Origin: Pohlia nutans
Lineage: Eukaryota > Streptophyta > Bryopsida > Bryales > Mniaceae
DNA length: 64,000 nt
Assembly: GCA_022496805.1 (NCBI GenBank)
Contig: CM040103.1
Location: forward strand, 20,808,820-20,872,819
Direction: 5' to 3'
The stretch's first letter is position 1; every line of letters begins with the position of its first letter. Positions 42,391-55,100 of the stretch are shown piece by piece. Below the pieces are notes generated by a model. That model was not told where the DNA came from and did not search any database. It saw only the letters and a program-made list of their open reading frames with translations. Made by a program: the position numbers and the translations under genes.

Positions 42391-43751
42391 TTTAGTTCAC
42401 ATATTGAACCAAAACATGAATTGTATGACAACCATGTAATGCTTGCATGGAGATGGTTATGAATAAAGAGTTGTGGAAGTTGAAGGTAGTTTGTCTACCT
42501 ATATATAGAAGAAGTCAAGAGTCCACAAAAGAAAAATGATTCTTGATAAGATGATGGAATAAAGTTGTCTTTCACAATATAGAAACTAGATAGACTACAT
42601 AATACAAGCAATTCCAACTTGCTAGTTGCTTTCATATTCATATACATGACATGCTTATAAAATGATTGTCCAACTCTAATTTCTAAGGACCAACCACTTC
42701 CAAAATTATGTTTTTCGCAAGAACATCTTACGTACACACTTGTCATGCTATGATTCATGTTCAATTTGACTATAATACACTTTGTACAAAGGAATGAAGA
42801 CTATATGATATGGCCCTGGATGTGACATTCAATATCTCAAGGGCATCCTCCATGCAACGCGACATATATATTTTAAAATAGAGTTCCTGGAGCCTAAGTA
42901 TCGTGTGTATCACCACTTGACTTATGGGAGAAAAATTAAGGATTGTCGTCATTGGTGAGAAGTCACCCATAGCAAATCAATTGATGAAAGATTAGTCTCA
43001 TTATTTTAGCCACAAGTCCCAATTTTGAATTTATGGTGTTTTAAATTAATTTAACTTCAAAAACTCAATCTCTCATGTTATATGTGTTGAGCAAATGGTA
43101 GTGGACCAATTACAAACTATCATGTGATAAAATGTTGGAATAGATTATTCTATCACATGTATAATCAAATACAAAATTTTACCTACACTTTGTTTGATAC
43201 AAGGAAGAAATATGAAGACTTGACTCAAGCTTTATGACAAAACAAGATTATATTGAAATATTTTCAATCATTTTGTTATTCTTTGAATAATATTTGCATT
43301 GATGATTTCTAAATAACAAATTTTTCATTTTTCATTTTGAGCAAAACTCCATCAATTTTGTAGAAAAGATATTGTGTAACACATCCTCATTTTAATCTAC
43401 AAATCATGTTCTTTGAGCTTTTACGGTCAATATGAATAAAAGCTTACAAGAAATCATCCAATTGACAAGAATTGCACTGAGAATTCTATATCATCATGTC
43501 CCAAAAAACAAAGTGCAAGTAATTTGGTAAAGGATTATGATAACATAGAATTCAAAATTTGCAAATCCTAACCTTTAGTGATTTAACATCTTTTAAATGA
43601 TATAGAATTACTATTTCAAATTTTAAATTTGATTAATCTATGCTCAAAATTTCAAAAGAATAATATCATTAATTCTAATGATGACTTTAGGTTCGACCTT
43701 GTTTACGAAATGATCATTAGTAACTATAGGTTCTACTTTTAGATTCTTATT

Positions 43752-44498
43752 GCTTACGGGGTACGTAAGCAAGCTTGCAAGCCGTGAATAGACAGTTGTA
43801 GGGTAGGGATTTTTATGATGTGGCCTAACCTTTCACATCTTTGAATAGTCTTTCCATGATTATTGTATGTTGTTCTCTAAAAAAATTATGTGAAGTAACT
43901 TAGCCTTCAAGTCTTTTCAATTTCATGACCATTCATATCATCAATGATTGTGCGGAGAGAAGCGAAGCAATAATTGAGTAATATAATCCATTGAATTATT
44001 TTTCTTTCAATATTTTATAATGCTATATTGGTGAATAAAATTATATTAATTTTTTTTTATATAACCATTTTATCAATATAATGTTATCATAAATATTCAA
44101 TAATACATTTTTCTATTTTCCAAATTATGTATTATTACATTTATATCATGGTTAAATCATAATTAAATTAAACAAGGGCTCCGTTTCTCTCCACACTACC
44201 AATGATAAAATATCAATTGTATACATGATGATAATGACCATTGGGAAAATAATTCAAAATGATAATTATAAACCACTTTATAAATTAGTGTTTTGCTTCT
44301 CTCCGCACAAAAAGGCCGTGGAATTGAGCAGTCGTGATTAATTCACATAATGAACCTTTAGGATGGAATGGAATAATCATGGGAAGACCATCCAAGGATG
44401 TGAAAGACTAGGTTACATTATAGTAACGCTACATCTTAGGAAACCTTACTTTAAAACTGTCGAGTCGCGGTTTGCGGCACACTTACATACCCTATAAG
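43752..44498. mobile_element. Long-TIR element, 747 bp
   Basis: The outer arms (43752-43866 and 44370-44498) are inverted repeats of about 115 bp. The left arm starts GCTTACGGGGTACGTAAG and the right arm ends CTTACATACCCTATAAGC, and the inner part shares TTTCACATC and CCATGATTATT. Long arms recall Mutator-type elements, but no 9-bp target duplication is visible. Confidence 0.7.
43948..44310. mobile_element. TIR element nested in the long-TIR element
   Basis: Inverted ends TTGTGCGGAGAGAAGC and GCTTCTCTCCGCACAA, 363 bp apart, enclosed by the arms of 43752-44498. It may be an inner insertion or an inner repeat of the host element. Confidence 0.6.
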
Positions 44499-46412
44499 CA
44501 TGGGAATCCATAAATGTAACCTATAGTCATCGATACCATTTTCTAAACCAGCTCCAAGCTAAGGTCATCACTGAAATTGTAAATTATAGGGTGTCCTAAT
44601 AACTAAATGAAATGATTACATATGTGTCATAGGATTTTGAAAGTATGAGAGAAGAGGATATTTTAAACAATGTCATGTTAAGAGTCTTTTGGAGTTGTTT
44701 TTATGATAAAATTTGCCATCTATTTTGCAAGTAGTGTTTCAATAACGTTTCTAAAACAAAAACCAATTGATCCTCATAAAGAACCCCCATTGTTGCTTTG
44801 TACCCCATATGGCAATGAGAATCTAACTTTTTAAAAAAACACATAAAGATCAATTGATTTGGTAACTACTTTGACTTTTTTTCTTTATGATTTTCAAAAT
44901 CATCATTTGTATCTGTGACTTTTTGGACAATAAATTATTAGTGGGTATTCTCTAGAATTATCATTAGATCGAGTGAATATCATTGTGCTTATTGATTCAA
45001 AAACATATATTTTGAAAAGAAATAGAAATTTCTATATAAACTCTAGAAAGTTGTTGAAAAAATAGAAGGCCAAAAATAGGCTTTTGCCGTTAACGGATTA
45101 AGTTTGATATTTAACATATTAGCTTGAGAACAAACAATAATATCAACGCAGAAAAGAAAGCATATACATATAGTTGCAACAACACAATCTTCTAATGTTT
45201 TACAAAATGTTTTATGGCTCAACAATGATGAAATAATTGATCTATCATTGTTGCAATGTAAAAGTGGTGCAACTATAATGTGGAAGAAATGTAGGAACAA
45301 CAATTTCAATATTTTGTACAATTTAGTACTAATATAAAACACAAAATATTGTTGAATTAATGATGTTGTGCATTGTGCGGAAACATTGTGGTTTTGATAA
45401 ATAAAAAATTTGCACTAAATTATGTAAAAAAATGAAATCAAATAAAAACTAGATAGGATGGAAGTTTGTTACAAAGAATAAAAGAATATTCAACATCATT
45501 TGTAAAATATGATATGGACTTTTGGAGAGTGTATGTATGCCACTAGGACTAAAGATGGATTAATCCATGGACTGAAGATTCTAAATTTAGCAAGTGGTAC
45601 TTATATGTTTGATCCAAATTCGATGTTCAAAATGTGATTGTTCATAACTATCTATAATTAAAAGTAAGATAAAATGATTTGAGGTGAAATCAAGACAGTA
45701 TAAATGAAACGTTTTTGAAAATTAGGTAACGGATACAACCTACAAGGAGCGCTAATTTTCAATGATAATAAATTGCAGAACGTTAAACTTTGGGTTTAAT
45801 TACCAAGCTCAGTTTTCAATCAATTTTTTCACAATGTATGCTTTGTTATAAACTTTCAATCTTAATATGCATAAACTTCTATTGATGTAAATAGATATAC
45901 CAATAATTGACTTTCAATTCTAGTCCAATTAAATTGCTAACGTGCTATTTAGAATTAATGCTTGTGATAACTAGATTGGGAACTCTTGAAGTTGAATCAA
46001 GTGCTTTTATACATGACCACAATTGGTACCTAACAATTTTTGGTGCTTATATCTTTAACATATTTCTGAAAATAATACTTACCTTGACTTGTTATGCGTC
46101 ATGGTGTTCACTCCAATCAAGCATGCCTACAAACAATCAACGCAAACAAGGTTAAAATCATTATAAATATGCATTCATTTATTTTTTGATGAAAATAATA
46201 TTACTGATTCATCCTAGAATGCCTATATATTGAGCTTTGCAACCCTAACTACTGTCATTTGCAAAAAAAAAGTAGTGAGAGGATTACCTTTGAGAGGTAA
46301 AATGTGAAATGTAGACTATGAGTAGAGGGAGCTTTAAATACTTAAAACATTTAAAATGGTATTTTAGAAATGCTATTTTATACTTGAGCTCTCCCTCCCA
46401 AAGGATGGCTTG

Positions 46413-47279
46413 TTAACCCTTAACTTCCTAAACCATTTTGAGCGCGTTTTGGACCCTGATTTTTTCGGTTAGGGATACATGTTGCTCAAACTTATGTAGT
46501 TCATTTTTTTACAAAATCAACCGTAAGATCTTGTAGATATGCAAGGCACCTTCATCTTTACAAAGTTTGGTGTCAATTTGAGTTATAGGTTGCTTGGATG
46601 GGACACAAAAGTGAAGGGTACTCCAAGAAATTCACTGTTTTCTCATTGCTGAAAATGAGCTTTGACCGACTCTTTGGGCACATACTATTTTAGAAAGCTG
46701 GTGCCGTTTGGAATTCTGAAGATAATCAATTTTCCTACGCATGACAACAAGTTTTGTATTTTTAGGATAAAAAATGAATGAGAAAGAGGCCTTGACATGA
46801 CATCCACTTTTTACTAGTTCACTTGTGTCTTTGAGAGAAATCTTACAAATTCCTACATTCAAATTTGATCTTCCATTGCAAAATCAGACACGGTAGGTTG
46901 AAAGTACAGAAAAGAACACATATAGTAGGAAAAAGAATTTTGGAAAAAGGTGAAATCCAAGTGCAAAATTTGCATTTTAGTAGCTACACCCACCCACAAG
47001 CCGCCCTACCCAACTGGAATACGTGGCAGCTCGTCATTCGCCCATCATTCTCTTCAGCTGACTTTTCTTCCTTGGTTTTGTGACCACCCAGCACTTGTGG
47101 ATTTTTGTAAAATCGACAATGTGCATTTCTCCAAATGAGACTACACCATTGGATAGCTAATTCGTTTCTATACAAAATTGGCCCAAATTTTGAATCATTC
47201 GGGCACTCCTTCCTCAAAATATTTTTAGTTCTAAAAATAGCGCGACCCATTTTGGGTCGCCTAGGAAGTTAAGGGTTAA
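46413..47279. mobile_element. TTAA-ended TIR element, 867 bp
   Basis: The ends TTAACCCTTAACTTCCTA and TAGGAAGTTAAGGGTTAA are perfect 18-bp inverted repeats. It is the largest member of this terminal type in the window. No transposase-like reading frame is visible. Confidence 0.85.
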
Positions 47280-47739
47280 AACACAAATTTAAGCACAACA
47301 TAAAACTCTTATTGAATGTTGAGCAAAATGATAAGCTATCTCTGGTCTACCTAGAATGATTATTGTGCCTAAATTATGTTGAAATTAGAACCTTGTTGGT
47401 TTTGGAGCCCTCTACCTTAATACCACTTTTCCCCTCTTTTTCCATACTTCTATACTTCCATCATGTGAACCTCACAAGTTGGACCTACCGGTATCACCAA
47501 ATCTTCATACGATTGATGACAAGAGTAAGAATACAATATACGATATATAGAATACATGATACGATACGGTATTCAAATGGTATACGTCCTCGAGGACCAT
47601 CGCAGGCGGCACTCTGACAAATCGCCGTCGGTGTCAGACTGATTCGTGCCGTCGCAGTCCCATAGGGAACACATTCGGGAACACGTTCGGGGGAACATTA
47701 ATGGAATGGGTTTGGGAACGTGAGAGTTTGAATTCAAAA

Positions 47740-47977
47740 TGTTGAGACAGAACAAATAAAATATATAATAGTCATAGAGCTCTCTAGGGGAAGAAGAAGA
47801 AGAAGCAGAAAAAGAGACCCAACCCGAAGAAGGGTTGGCTTTATATACTCATGAGTTAAAATTATAACTAAGAGTTAATAAGGTAAAAGTCATTCTTTTA
47901 CCTTAATAGAAATAGAAACTTCAAATCGTTTGTAATAGTTAACTACAGGTTAACTATTTGTGACTTCTATTTTAACA
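47740..47977 (-). repeat. 3' LTR of the copia element
   Basis: 238 bp, apparently identical to the other LTR from the TCATAGAGCTC block onward. The differences are confined to the first 30 bases on the plus strand. Confidence 0.93.
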
Positions 47978-48188
47978 CTCCTCCTCGATTTGGAGTTACC
48001 TCATTAAAAACTATTCTGTGATACAAAAAACCTGAGTTAGGAAAAATTCACAGATCTAGAAAAGAGTATAACTCATTGAGGGGTAACCTTGTCTATCTAA
48101 ACACTCCTCCTCGAACGATGATCTTCCTCGTTAAAAACTTCATGATGATTTGAAGGAAAAAGAGTAAAGTCATCGTTCGTCATTTAAT

Positions 48189-50250
48189 TTACTCTAGATC
48201 AGTAAGAGTCCTCATACCAGCCGCAGTGATGAGCTTGCGGTGCTGAGGGGCTGGTAGTGCCTTGGTGAGGACGTCTGCGATGTTGTCTACTGATGCAATC
48301 TTCTTGACTTCGATCTGCTTGGTCTCCGTGAGGTCTTGAGTATAGCCAAAGAGGTGAGGACTAATGTGTTTGACACGATCAGCTTTAATGAATCCGGATG
48401 AAACTTGTTCGATGCAGGCAGCGTTGTCTTCAAATATCGTTGTGGGTTTGTCCATCAATGGAAGGCCGCTCATATGAAGGATGGCCTGTTGCATAGTGCG
48501 TAGCCAAACAGCTTCACGGGAGGCCTCGTGGAAGGAGAGTAGTTCGGCATGATTTGTGGATGTAGCGGTCACGGTCTGCTTGGTAGAGCGCCAGGAGATC
48601 GGTGCGCCGTTTTTGATGAAGATATATCCGGTTTGGGACTTGCCTGAAACGGGGTCTGTCTTGAAGCCAGAGTCTGCGTATCCAATGATGTCACTGGGAG
48701 CATTCTTGCGGAAGTGTAGGCCGAGATCTTCTGTGCCGTGGAGGTAGCGCAAGAGATGTTTGAGGCCTTGCCAATGTCGGGAGGTTGGTTTTTGACTGTG
48801 ACGCGCGAGGATGCTAACGGCAAATGAGATGTCGGGCCGGGTGTTTGTGGCAAGGTATAGAAGAGCTCCAACTGCAGCTAAGTACTGGGGCTTTTCAATT
48901 TCCTCCTCATTGTCATCTGTTGGTCAGTATGGATCATCTTCAGTCCGACTCTTGCCAATCATGGGAGCTGAAAGCGCGTTGGCGTTGTCCATATTAAATG
49001 TGCGAAGTAGTTTCTTCACATATGTTTGTTGATGAAGTAGTAAGCTCCCATCTGCATAATGTTTAATCTGTAGTCCAAGACTGTGCATCCCAACACTTTC
49101 ATTTCAAACTGTTTGGTTAGTAGGTTTTGGTTAGTACGCACATCACTCGTACATAGATCGTGATCAGTCAAGATGGGAATCACTTTCCGCATCATGGTTG
49201 TCCCGGGGTGCCCCAACCGGCGATGCTAAATGTTGGCTTTGGAGCTGGCGGCTAGAAAAGAGGCCTGGGCACCCCCCCAGGGATAGGCGCGAGTGACACT
49301 CGTGTTGTCGTCCACCGGCCTCTTCCTCACCTTGACAAGGGGGGCTAGCTTGCATGATGCAAAGCTCATATAGGCCATTGGCTATCGCGTGTGCGATGGC
49401 GAGGCGCCGCGGTCCTCGCCTAAGCTCGAGGACCTCTTCATCATTTTCCACCGCAGTGGAAACGTGGATGTCATTAGCCCGTAGGTCACGGTAGCTGATC
49501 AGGCTCCGAGGGGCGTCTGGGGCGTACATAGCCCTTTCACAGATGAGGGGGGCTCCCCTGGGCAGAATCACAACTGCCCGGCCCTCACGAAACTTTAAGT
49601 TGTGTTTGCCGGTGATTGTGACTATGTCACAGGTTTGCCATGGCTCATTTTGAGTTTTGAACTCAAAGTAAGCCTGGTCTTGAAAAACGGAATGAGTGGA
49701 AGCGCTATCCAACACAGCAATTTTAGCTGTGTTGGCAGAGGCATTACTCTGAACCATGTACATTTCGGGGTCTAACTCACTAATTGTGGGAGAGGGAGCA
49801 TCGAGGGTGTGAGTTTCCCTCTTTCCTTCCCTCAGTGACTGCAACTCCTTATACATTGCAATGACATAACTAGAAGCTCAACATTCCTTAGCATAATGAC
49901 CCTTTCTGCCGCATTTATGACAATTTCCCTTCTCTGTTTTTCTCAACGATTGAGAAGACCAATCGGTTCTAGTCGGATTTGCGTACCTTTGAGGTTTGGA
50001 AGATCGGTTCCACGTGTGTTTGGGCTTCCAGTTTCCCTTTGGCTTCTGGCGTGGTGCTTTGGAGATGTGGGACTCCCTGCTTGGATTGCCCGGCTTCAGG
50101 TATGGTGTGGGTGCCGAGCTGGTTGTCCTGGGCGGGTTCTGAACTTCGTTGTTGTGAATCTGCCTTGACTCTGCATTCTTGAGGAGCAGTTGTTGCTGCT
50201 TTTTGGGGTTGGCGTTGCGTGGTCATGACTGTGGCGTTTATAGTAATCAA
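48189..50250 (-). pseudogene. Copia gag-pol remnants
   Basis: In element order: part of gag (50250-49969); a zinc knuckle CHKCGRKGHYAKEC near 49925-49880 followed at once by a stop codon; a protease-like region with LDSASTHS at about 49720, where DSGA is usual; the start of the integrase zinc-binding region (RRLGHPG, about 49220-49200); then, after a large deletion near 49100-49200, the C-terminal end of reverse transcriptase (FEMK, and LLYLATNTRPDISFAV at about 48870-48820) with at least one frameshift and a stop; and RNase H (48752-48189) with the acidic residues in YADSG, NHAELL and EDNAAC and the ADVLTKAL end. The integrase core and the reverse transcriptase YVDD region are missing. This is a non-functional remnant set, described only. 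Confidence 0.88.
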
Positions 50251-50515
50251 CTGTGCTAATCTATCTCTAAGTTTTCAGAAGGAGGAGAAAAGAACAAAAA
50301 GAAAGTGAAGGAGAGCAAGAGCTACAAAAAGCTATAGCAAAATAGCAAAACCAAAAGAGCTGCATTAAACTATTAATGAAGAGTAAAAGCAAAAGCTCTA
50401 AAGAGCTACAAAAAAACTATATCAAAATAGCAAGATGAATAGCTACAAAGAGCTATGGTGGAAAAAAAACTATAGTGGAAGAGCTATGGTGAAAGAGCTA
50501 ACAGTGTTGATAACG

Positions 50516-50755
50516 TGTTGAGATAGGAACAAATAAATATATATAATAGTCATAGAGCTCTCTAGGGGAAGAAGAAGAAGAAGCAGAAAAAGAGACCCAA
50601 CCCGAAGAAGGGTTGGCTTTATATACTCATGAGTTAAAATTATAACTAAGAGTTAATAAGGTAAAAGTCATTCTTTTACCTTAATAGAAATAGAAACTTC
50701 AAATCGTTTGTAATAGTTAACTACAGGTTAACTATTTGTGACTTCTATTTTAACA
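50516..50755 (-). repeat. 5' LTR of the copia element
   Basis: 240 bp. In element orientation it starts TGTTAAAATAG and ends CTCAACA; the next internal bases (CGTTATCAACACTG) are in the position of the primer-binding site. It ends about 1.37 kb upstream of the callose synthase start codon. Confidence 0.93.
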
Positions 50756-52128
50756 CAAAAGACGCAACTTCATGTCTATACTGTCAATGGGAACATGGGA
50801 ACACCATGGGAACACAAAACCTACAGGGCTTCTAGGCCGTCTTCTGGTGTCGCAGAAATTTTGAGCTCCGACATCACCATCGCCATGTCCGTGGTCCTCA
50901 TTGCTGCTTCTATTTTTTCCAGGTTACTGAGATTCCTCCTTCGAACTCCTTGCCATTCTTCTTCTCTTTCTCTTCTTCCTACATCAATTCCCGTGCATTT
51001 TGGCCCTGTATCGACCAAGTTACGGTTCGTCTTGTCTTGTCATGCCATAACCACTAGTTTTTCTTCTTCTATTTTCTTGTATCAAAAATCCTTTGCGAGA
51101 GGGAGAGTGAAGAAGGACTGCGTGCGTCTCTTGATCGTAGATTGGTTTGAGTATTTTGTCGTTCCCTTGTCTTGAGGTTTTCTGAAGAGAATTTTAGTCT
51201 GCGGCCACTGCTACTGATTTGAGCGAGAGCAATCGTTGCGTCAGTAGTATTCTTATCGTCTTTCTCTGTCTAGGTTGTCGGTGGATTAGTTCTATTGCGT
51301 TGATCAGTGGTACGGTTCTTGACTGCTTGAAATTGATTTAGACACAGTTTGTGTCCTCTGCAGCACGCTCGAGCTGTTGTGTAATTGACCTCGGATTTCT
51401 GTATTTCAGTAAGCACTGTTAGAATATGTTTTCGGAGATTATACACGTTCTCTGGATTTGTTGGAATCGAGCATCCGATGCTTTCGACTTGCACGAGTTA
51501 CCGAAATCGGTGTGCACGAGTTACCGAAGTTGTAGAGAAGAGTTAGGTTAGTATCCAAGGGGTGAGAAGTACTTGTCAGTTGGAGGCACCTTGGAGTTTG
51601 TGCCCCCTCTGATAGCATCCATAAGGTTAGCGTTGCATCTCCAACTATTTTTTTTGGCTGGAGGATAGCTTCGGACTAATGCATTTCTTCTTCTCGTATG
51701 TCAGTGTGCAATTCTGTAGGAACAAATGACTCGGGTGTTAGACTGAAGAGGAATCGGGTGGTGTCGACAAGCATCACGATGCACCGTGTCAGAGCCCTGT
51801 GACCGAGTAAGTTTCATTTTGATTGAGTCTGGAGTTTCGTTGAAAAAGCCCGAGACGTAAGGGTCTGTATGGGCGCTGGTCGATGTTGCGTACCTGGAGG
51901 ATGTTTTACCTACTTTTTGTTGTTCTTTTATGTCCGTGCTTGTGTGTGGATAATTGAAATGTCTAGCATTATATGTGAATCAATTTTGATACTTTAATAC
52001 TGGATTTTGCGGCTAATGTGACCAGTTTCCTGCCGAAACCAGACTACCTAGTTTCGTATTGCCCGCGCAGAAATTCACAGGATTTTGGCGCATGCAAGGG
52101 ATTGACTTGGAGGTAAACGGCGGTTGCA
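50756..52128 (+). promoter_or_regulatory. Upstream region of the callose synthase gene
   Basis: No confident coding sequence. The sequence turns GC-richer from about 50820 and contains several good splice-like sites, such as the acceptor TGCCCGCGCAG at 52060-52070, so a 5' leader with one or more introns is likely. A 65-codon minus-strand frame (50821-51018) and a 145-codon plus-strand frame run through here, but neither has a recognisable domain. Confidence 0.45.
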
Positions 52129-55100
52129 ATGGCTACGCCACCGCGGCAGCCGCAGCGGATATCCAAACGAGTGCTTTACAAATGGGAGCAGTTAGTTTAC
52201 CGAGCGAAGATGGCTGCGGAGCGAAGAGCTGCAGAGGAGCCGCAAGGCCCTGGAGCAGGAGCGGCTTCTAACACCACTGTGCCCCAAACCTTGCTCCAGC
52301 AAGCGAATATTGAAGCCATTTTGCAGACTGCTGACGAGCTTGCAAAGATTGATCCAGATGTGGGACGAATTTGTACGTGCAAGTTCATCCTATTTCCACT
52401 TTTACAAGATTTAAGCTACTTCTTGAGCTTGGGAACTTAATGACTAATCTGTTTCATTGAACATCACGATTTGAACGCCAGTATGTTTTAATCAAATTGA
52501 GATCTGAATCACTTGGATTCAATGCAAAGCTAGTTATCTTCCAGCTGAAATTGATCATGTGTGTTTTGTCCTGCAACTGGAATGATCGTCTCTTCTACTG
52601 ACCTAATGCCTCAATGCACTATCTAACCATGCAATTCGTTTTACTTGTTGGATTTTGAATTCGTGCAGTGTGTGAGTATGCCTATACCCTAGTGCAGGGT
52701 TTGGATCCGAATAGTGAAGGCAGAGGTGTTCTGCAGTTCAAGACTGGTTTGCTTTCCGTCATCAAGGTACTTCGTAACACAAATGGTGAAGCTTAGACTA
52801 TAAACTGGTGCATAGGAGGAGCTATTAGCAACTATCCACGTTGAGTCCAATTATGATGGGTGGCTATGATTTAGCACACTCGGTGTACTCATATAAAAAT
52901 ATGCTTGATGCAGCAAAAGCGCTCTAGAAAGGAAGGAGAGAAGATTGATCGAAGTCATGATGTCCAAATTTTACAAGAGTTCTACCAACTTTACAGGGAG
53001 AAGTATCACCTTGATCAACTTGAGATTGAGGAAAATATACGTCGGCATAGTGATTCCTATGACGAGGACTCGACAACGTGCGTGTTTTTTAGAAAAATTT
53101 GAACCTTCGCATGCTCAAAATGTACATTATATTATGCATGGAGATTTCAGAAGTTGTTGAACGTTATGTAATAATTTTGAGTCGTATTGGGTTCTACAGA
53201 ACTGAACAGCGGGCTGAGGTTCAAAGAAAGATATATCTCACGGCAAGAATTCTCAATGAAGTCGTCGATGCCCTCAAGAAGGACGGCCAAACCGATGAGT
53301 TTAACTCGGACGTAAGTGTCTCTAAAGAGCCCCGCTACTTGAAGTTTTTAATGCTTAAGCGCATCTTTTTGCTTTACGTTTGTTTAGAGATCAAATAGAT
53401 CTTCAATTAAATACCTGCAATGATAAAAGGGCGTTATGAAACTCAAAACAAAACTATGCTCTTCGTTGAGTTTGCTTCAAGGTAATGGGTCTGGTGTGAT
53501 AACACATCAACAGAGTCAGAAGATAACTATTACAGAGGAACACCCAGACTTCGTTTTACGGAATTCCTTCATGAATCATGTGCTATGGCTGCTTCGATCT
53601 CTGTTTGGTTTTCTGGGTGTGGAGTTTAATGTTGAGCAATGGGTCAACTAACATGCTTGAACGAACCTTTTTTTTATTGCTTATGATGCCGAACTTCATG
53701 AATGATCACGTTCATGAATATGAACAATTATGTGACTTTTTGACGTTCAACAGTTGAAAAGGATAATGGAAGAAGATGCAAAGAAGGTTAAAGGTTTCAA
53801 GGCCTACAACATCTTACCACTCGAGACCCCTGGCGTGGCGAATGTCTTCCAAAGTTTTCCAGAGGTAAATCTTTACCACAAGACCGCATTGCACGAGTCT
53901 ATCCAGAAAATGGGTCCCTTCTTATCATTGCTCTTGTTGAGCTGGTTCCGGTTGGGTTCTGCTTACCTGGGTTTAAAACTAAGTGCTTTCTTGGATTAAT
54001 GGCAGAGCTTTCCTGTTCTAATGATCTGAGAGCTTCGACTTAAGACAGGTGGCTTGATTAGATGGCATCTGTTCGGTTTTTGACGGAGTTTTATTGATCA
54101 TAGGTGGGTGGAGCAACTAGAGCACTTTGGTACAGCGATTCGGAAGGGGATCTACCTTCATTTCCTGAAGATGCCGGGACTGCCGATTTGGATAGGCATA
54201 TCGATCTCTTTGATTTTTTAGAGTATGCGTTTGGTTTTCAGGTCCGTACGTTTGGAAGCTGAGGGCCTTTCATTGTTTTTAATTCTATGACTGCTTTGAA
54301 AAGAAGTTCGTGGACAGTTTGGAAAGCATTGCACCGTTATAACGTAACTCTCACTAGCATTGGTATTCGTTACATGTGTCCAGGTGCGCATACTGCTTGT
54401 AACCTGATCACACACCCTTCCCCGCATTCACAGTTTCTCAAACCGTTGATATCATTGCTAACGTATCCGAGTGCTAAGAAGATATGGGTCCATGGTGGTT
54501 TGCAGGCACACAATGTGGCTAATCAGCGGGAGCATTTGATATTACTGTTATCTAACTCACAATCCCGCCTGAGAGTAATGCTTGATACGGAAGACAAGGT
54601 TCTCCAAACTCTTAGTCAATCACCATGGTCTAGTTTTTGGTTGTAACTTAGATGATTGATATGGAACTTGAAGTTCTAGATATGTCACACTGTCACCTGA
54701 CAGCACTGCAAACAACCTCAGAGTAGAATAGAGTATGGGAAGTGGAGGTGGTTCACAAGAGTTCCCTGATGCTTTTGTGATCTGAATAGCAAGAAATCAC
54801 AATTGTGTTAGATAGGGTGCTAGCATGATTGGCCCTGATACTGTAAACTCCTGTCCAGACGTTATTAGTAGATTCCCAACCTTGTGGAATGATTAATTTG
54901 AAATTAAGATTTTATGCTGACATACACAAGTAGACCTCTTTGTGCACCTGGCAGTAGCGCGAGATTCTAGCATAAAATCATGTTGGAGACTTCGACATCA
55001 TCTCTTAGACTAAATTGTACGGTTTTGCATGTCGTAAAGGAGTAGTAGTTAAATTAAACACCTTGTTTAAGAAATTGCACTTGCGGCCTGCCAAGGGCAT

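Larger units (their letters stand above)
42391..47739. other. Intergenic region, AT-rich
   Basis: No gene is supported. The region is AT-rich and contains the TIR elements at 43752-44498 (with 43948-44310 inside) and 46413-47279. The longest open frames (82-99 codons) have no recognisable domain and no splice-consistent partners. Confidence 0.55.
47740..50755 (-). mobile_element. Ty1/copia LTR retrotransposon, internally deleted
   Basis: A 3,016-bp element with LTRs at 47740-47977 and 50516-50755 (TG...CA ends), flanked by the 5-bp target duplication CAAAA at 47735-47739 and 50756-50760. The coding strand is minus, so the right LTR is the 5' LTR. A polypurine tract (CGAGGAGGAG) precedes the 3' LTR. 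The interior is only about 2.5 kb and lacks most of integrase and reverse transcriptase, so it must rely on a full-length relative. The LTRs differ only in a few bases near one end, so the insertion is young. Confidence 0.95.

Noticed and set aside
45043..45342. 99-codon minus-strand frame in the AT-rich intergenic region
   Set aside because: Composition-driven, with no domain, no supporting neighbours and no splice-consistent extension.
50738..51175. 145-codon open frame starting inside the copia LTR
   Set aside because: It begins at the LTR border and has no domain or splice-consistent continuation; probably part of the callose synthase upstream region.
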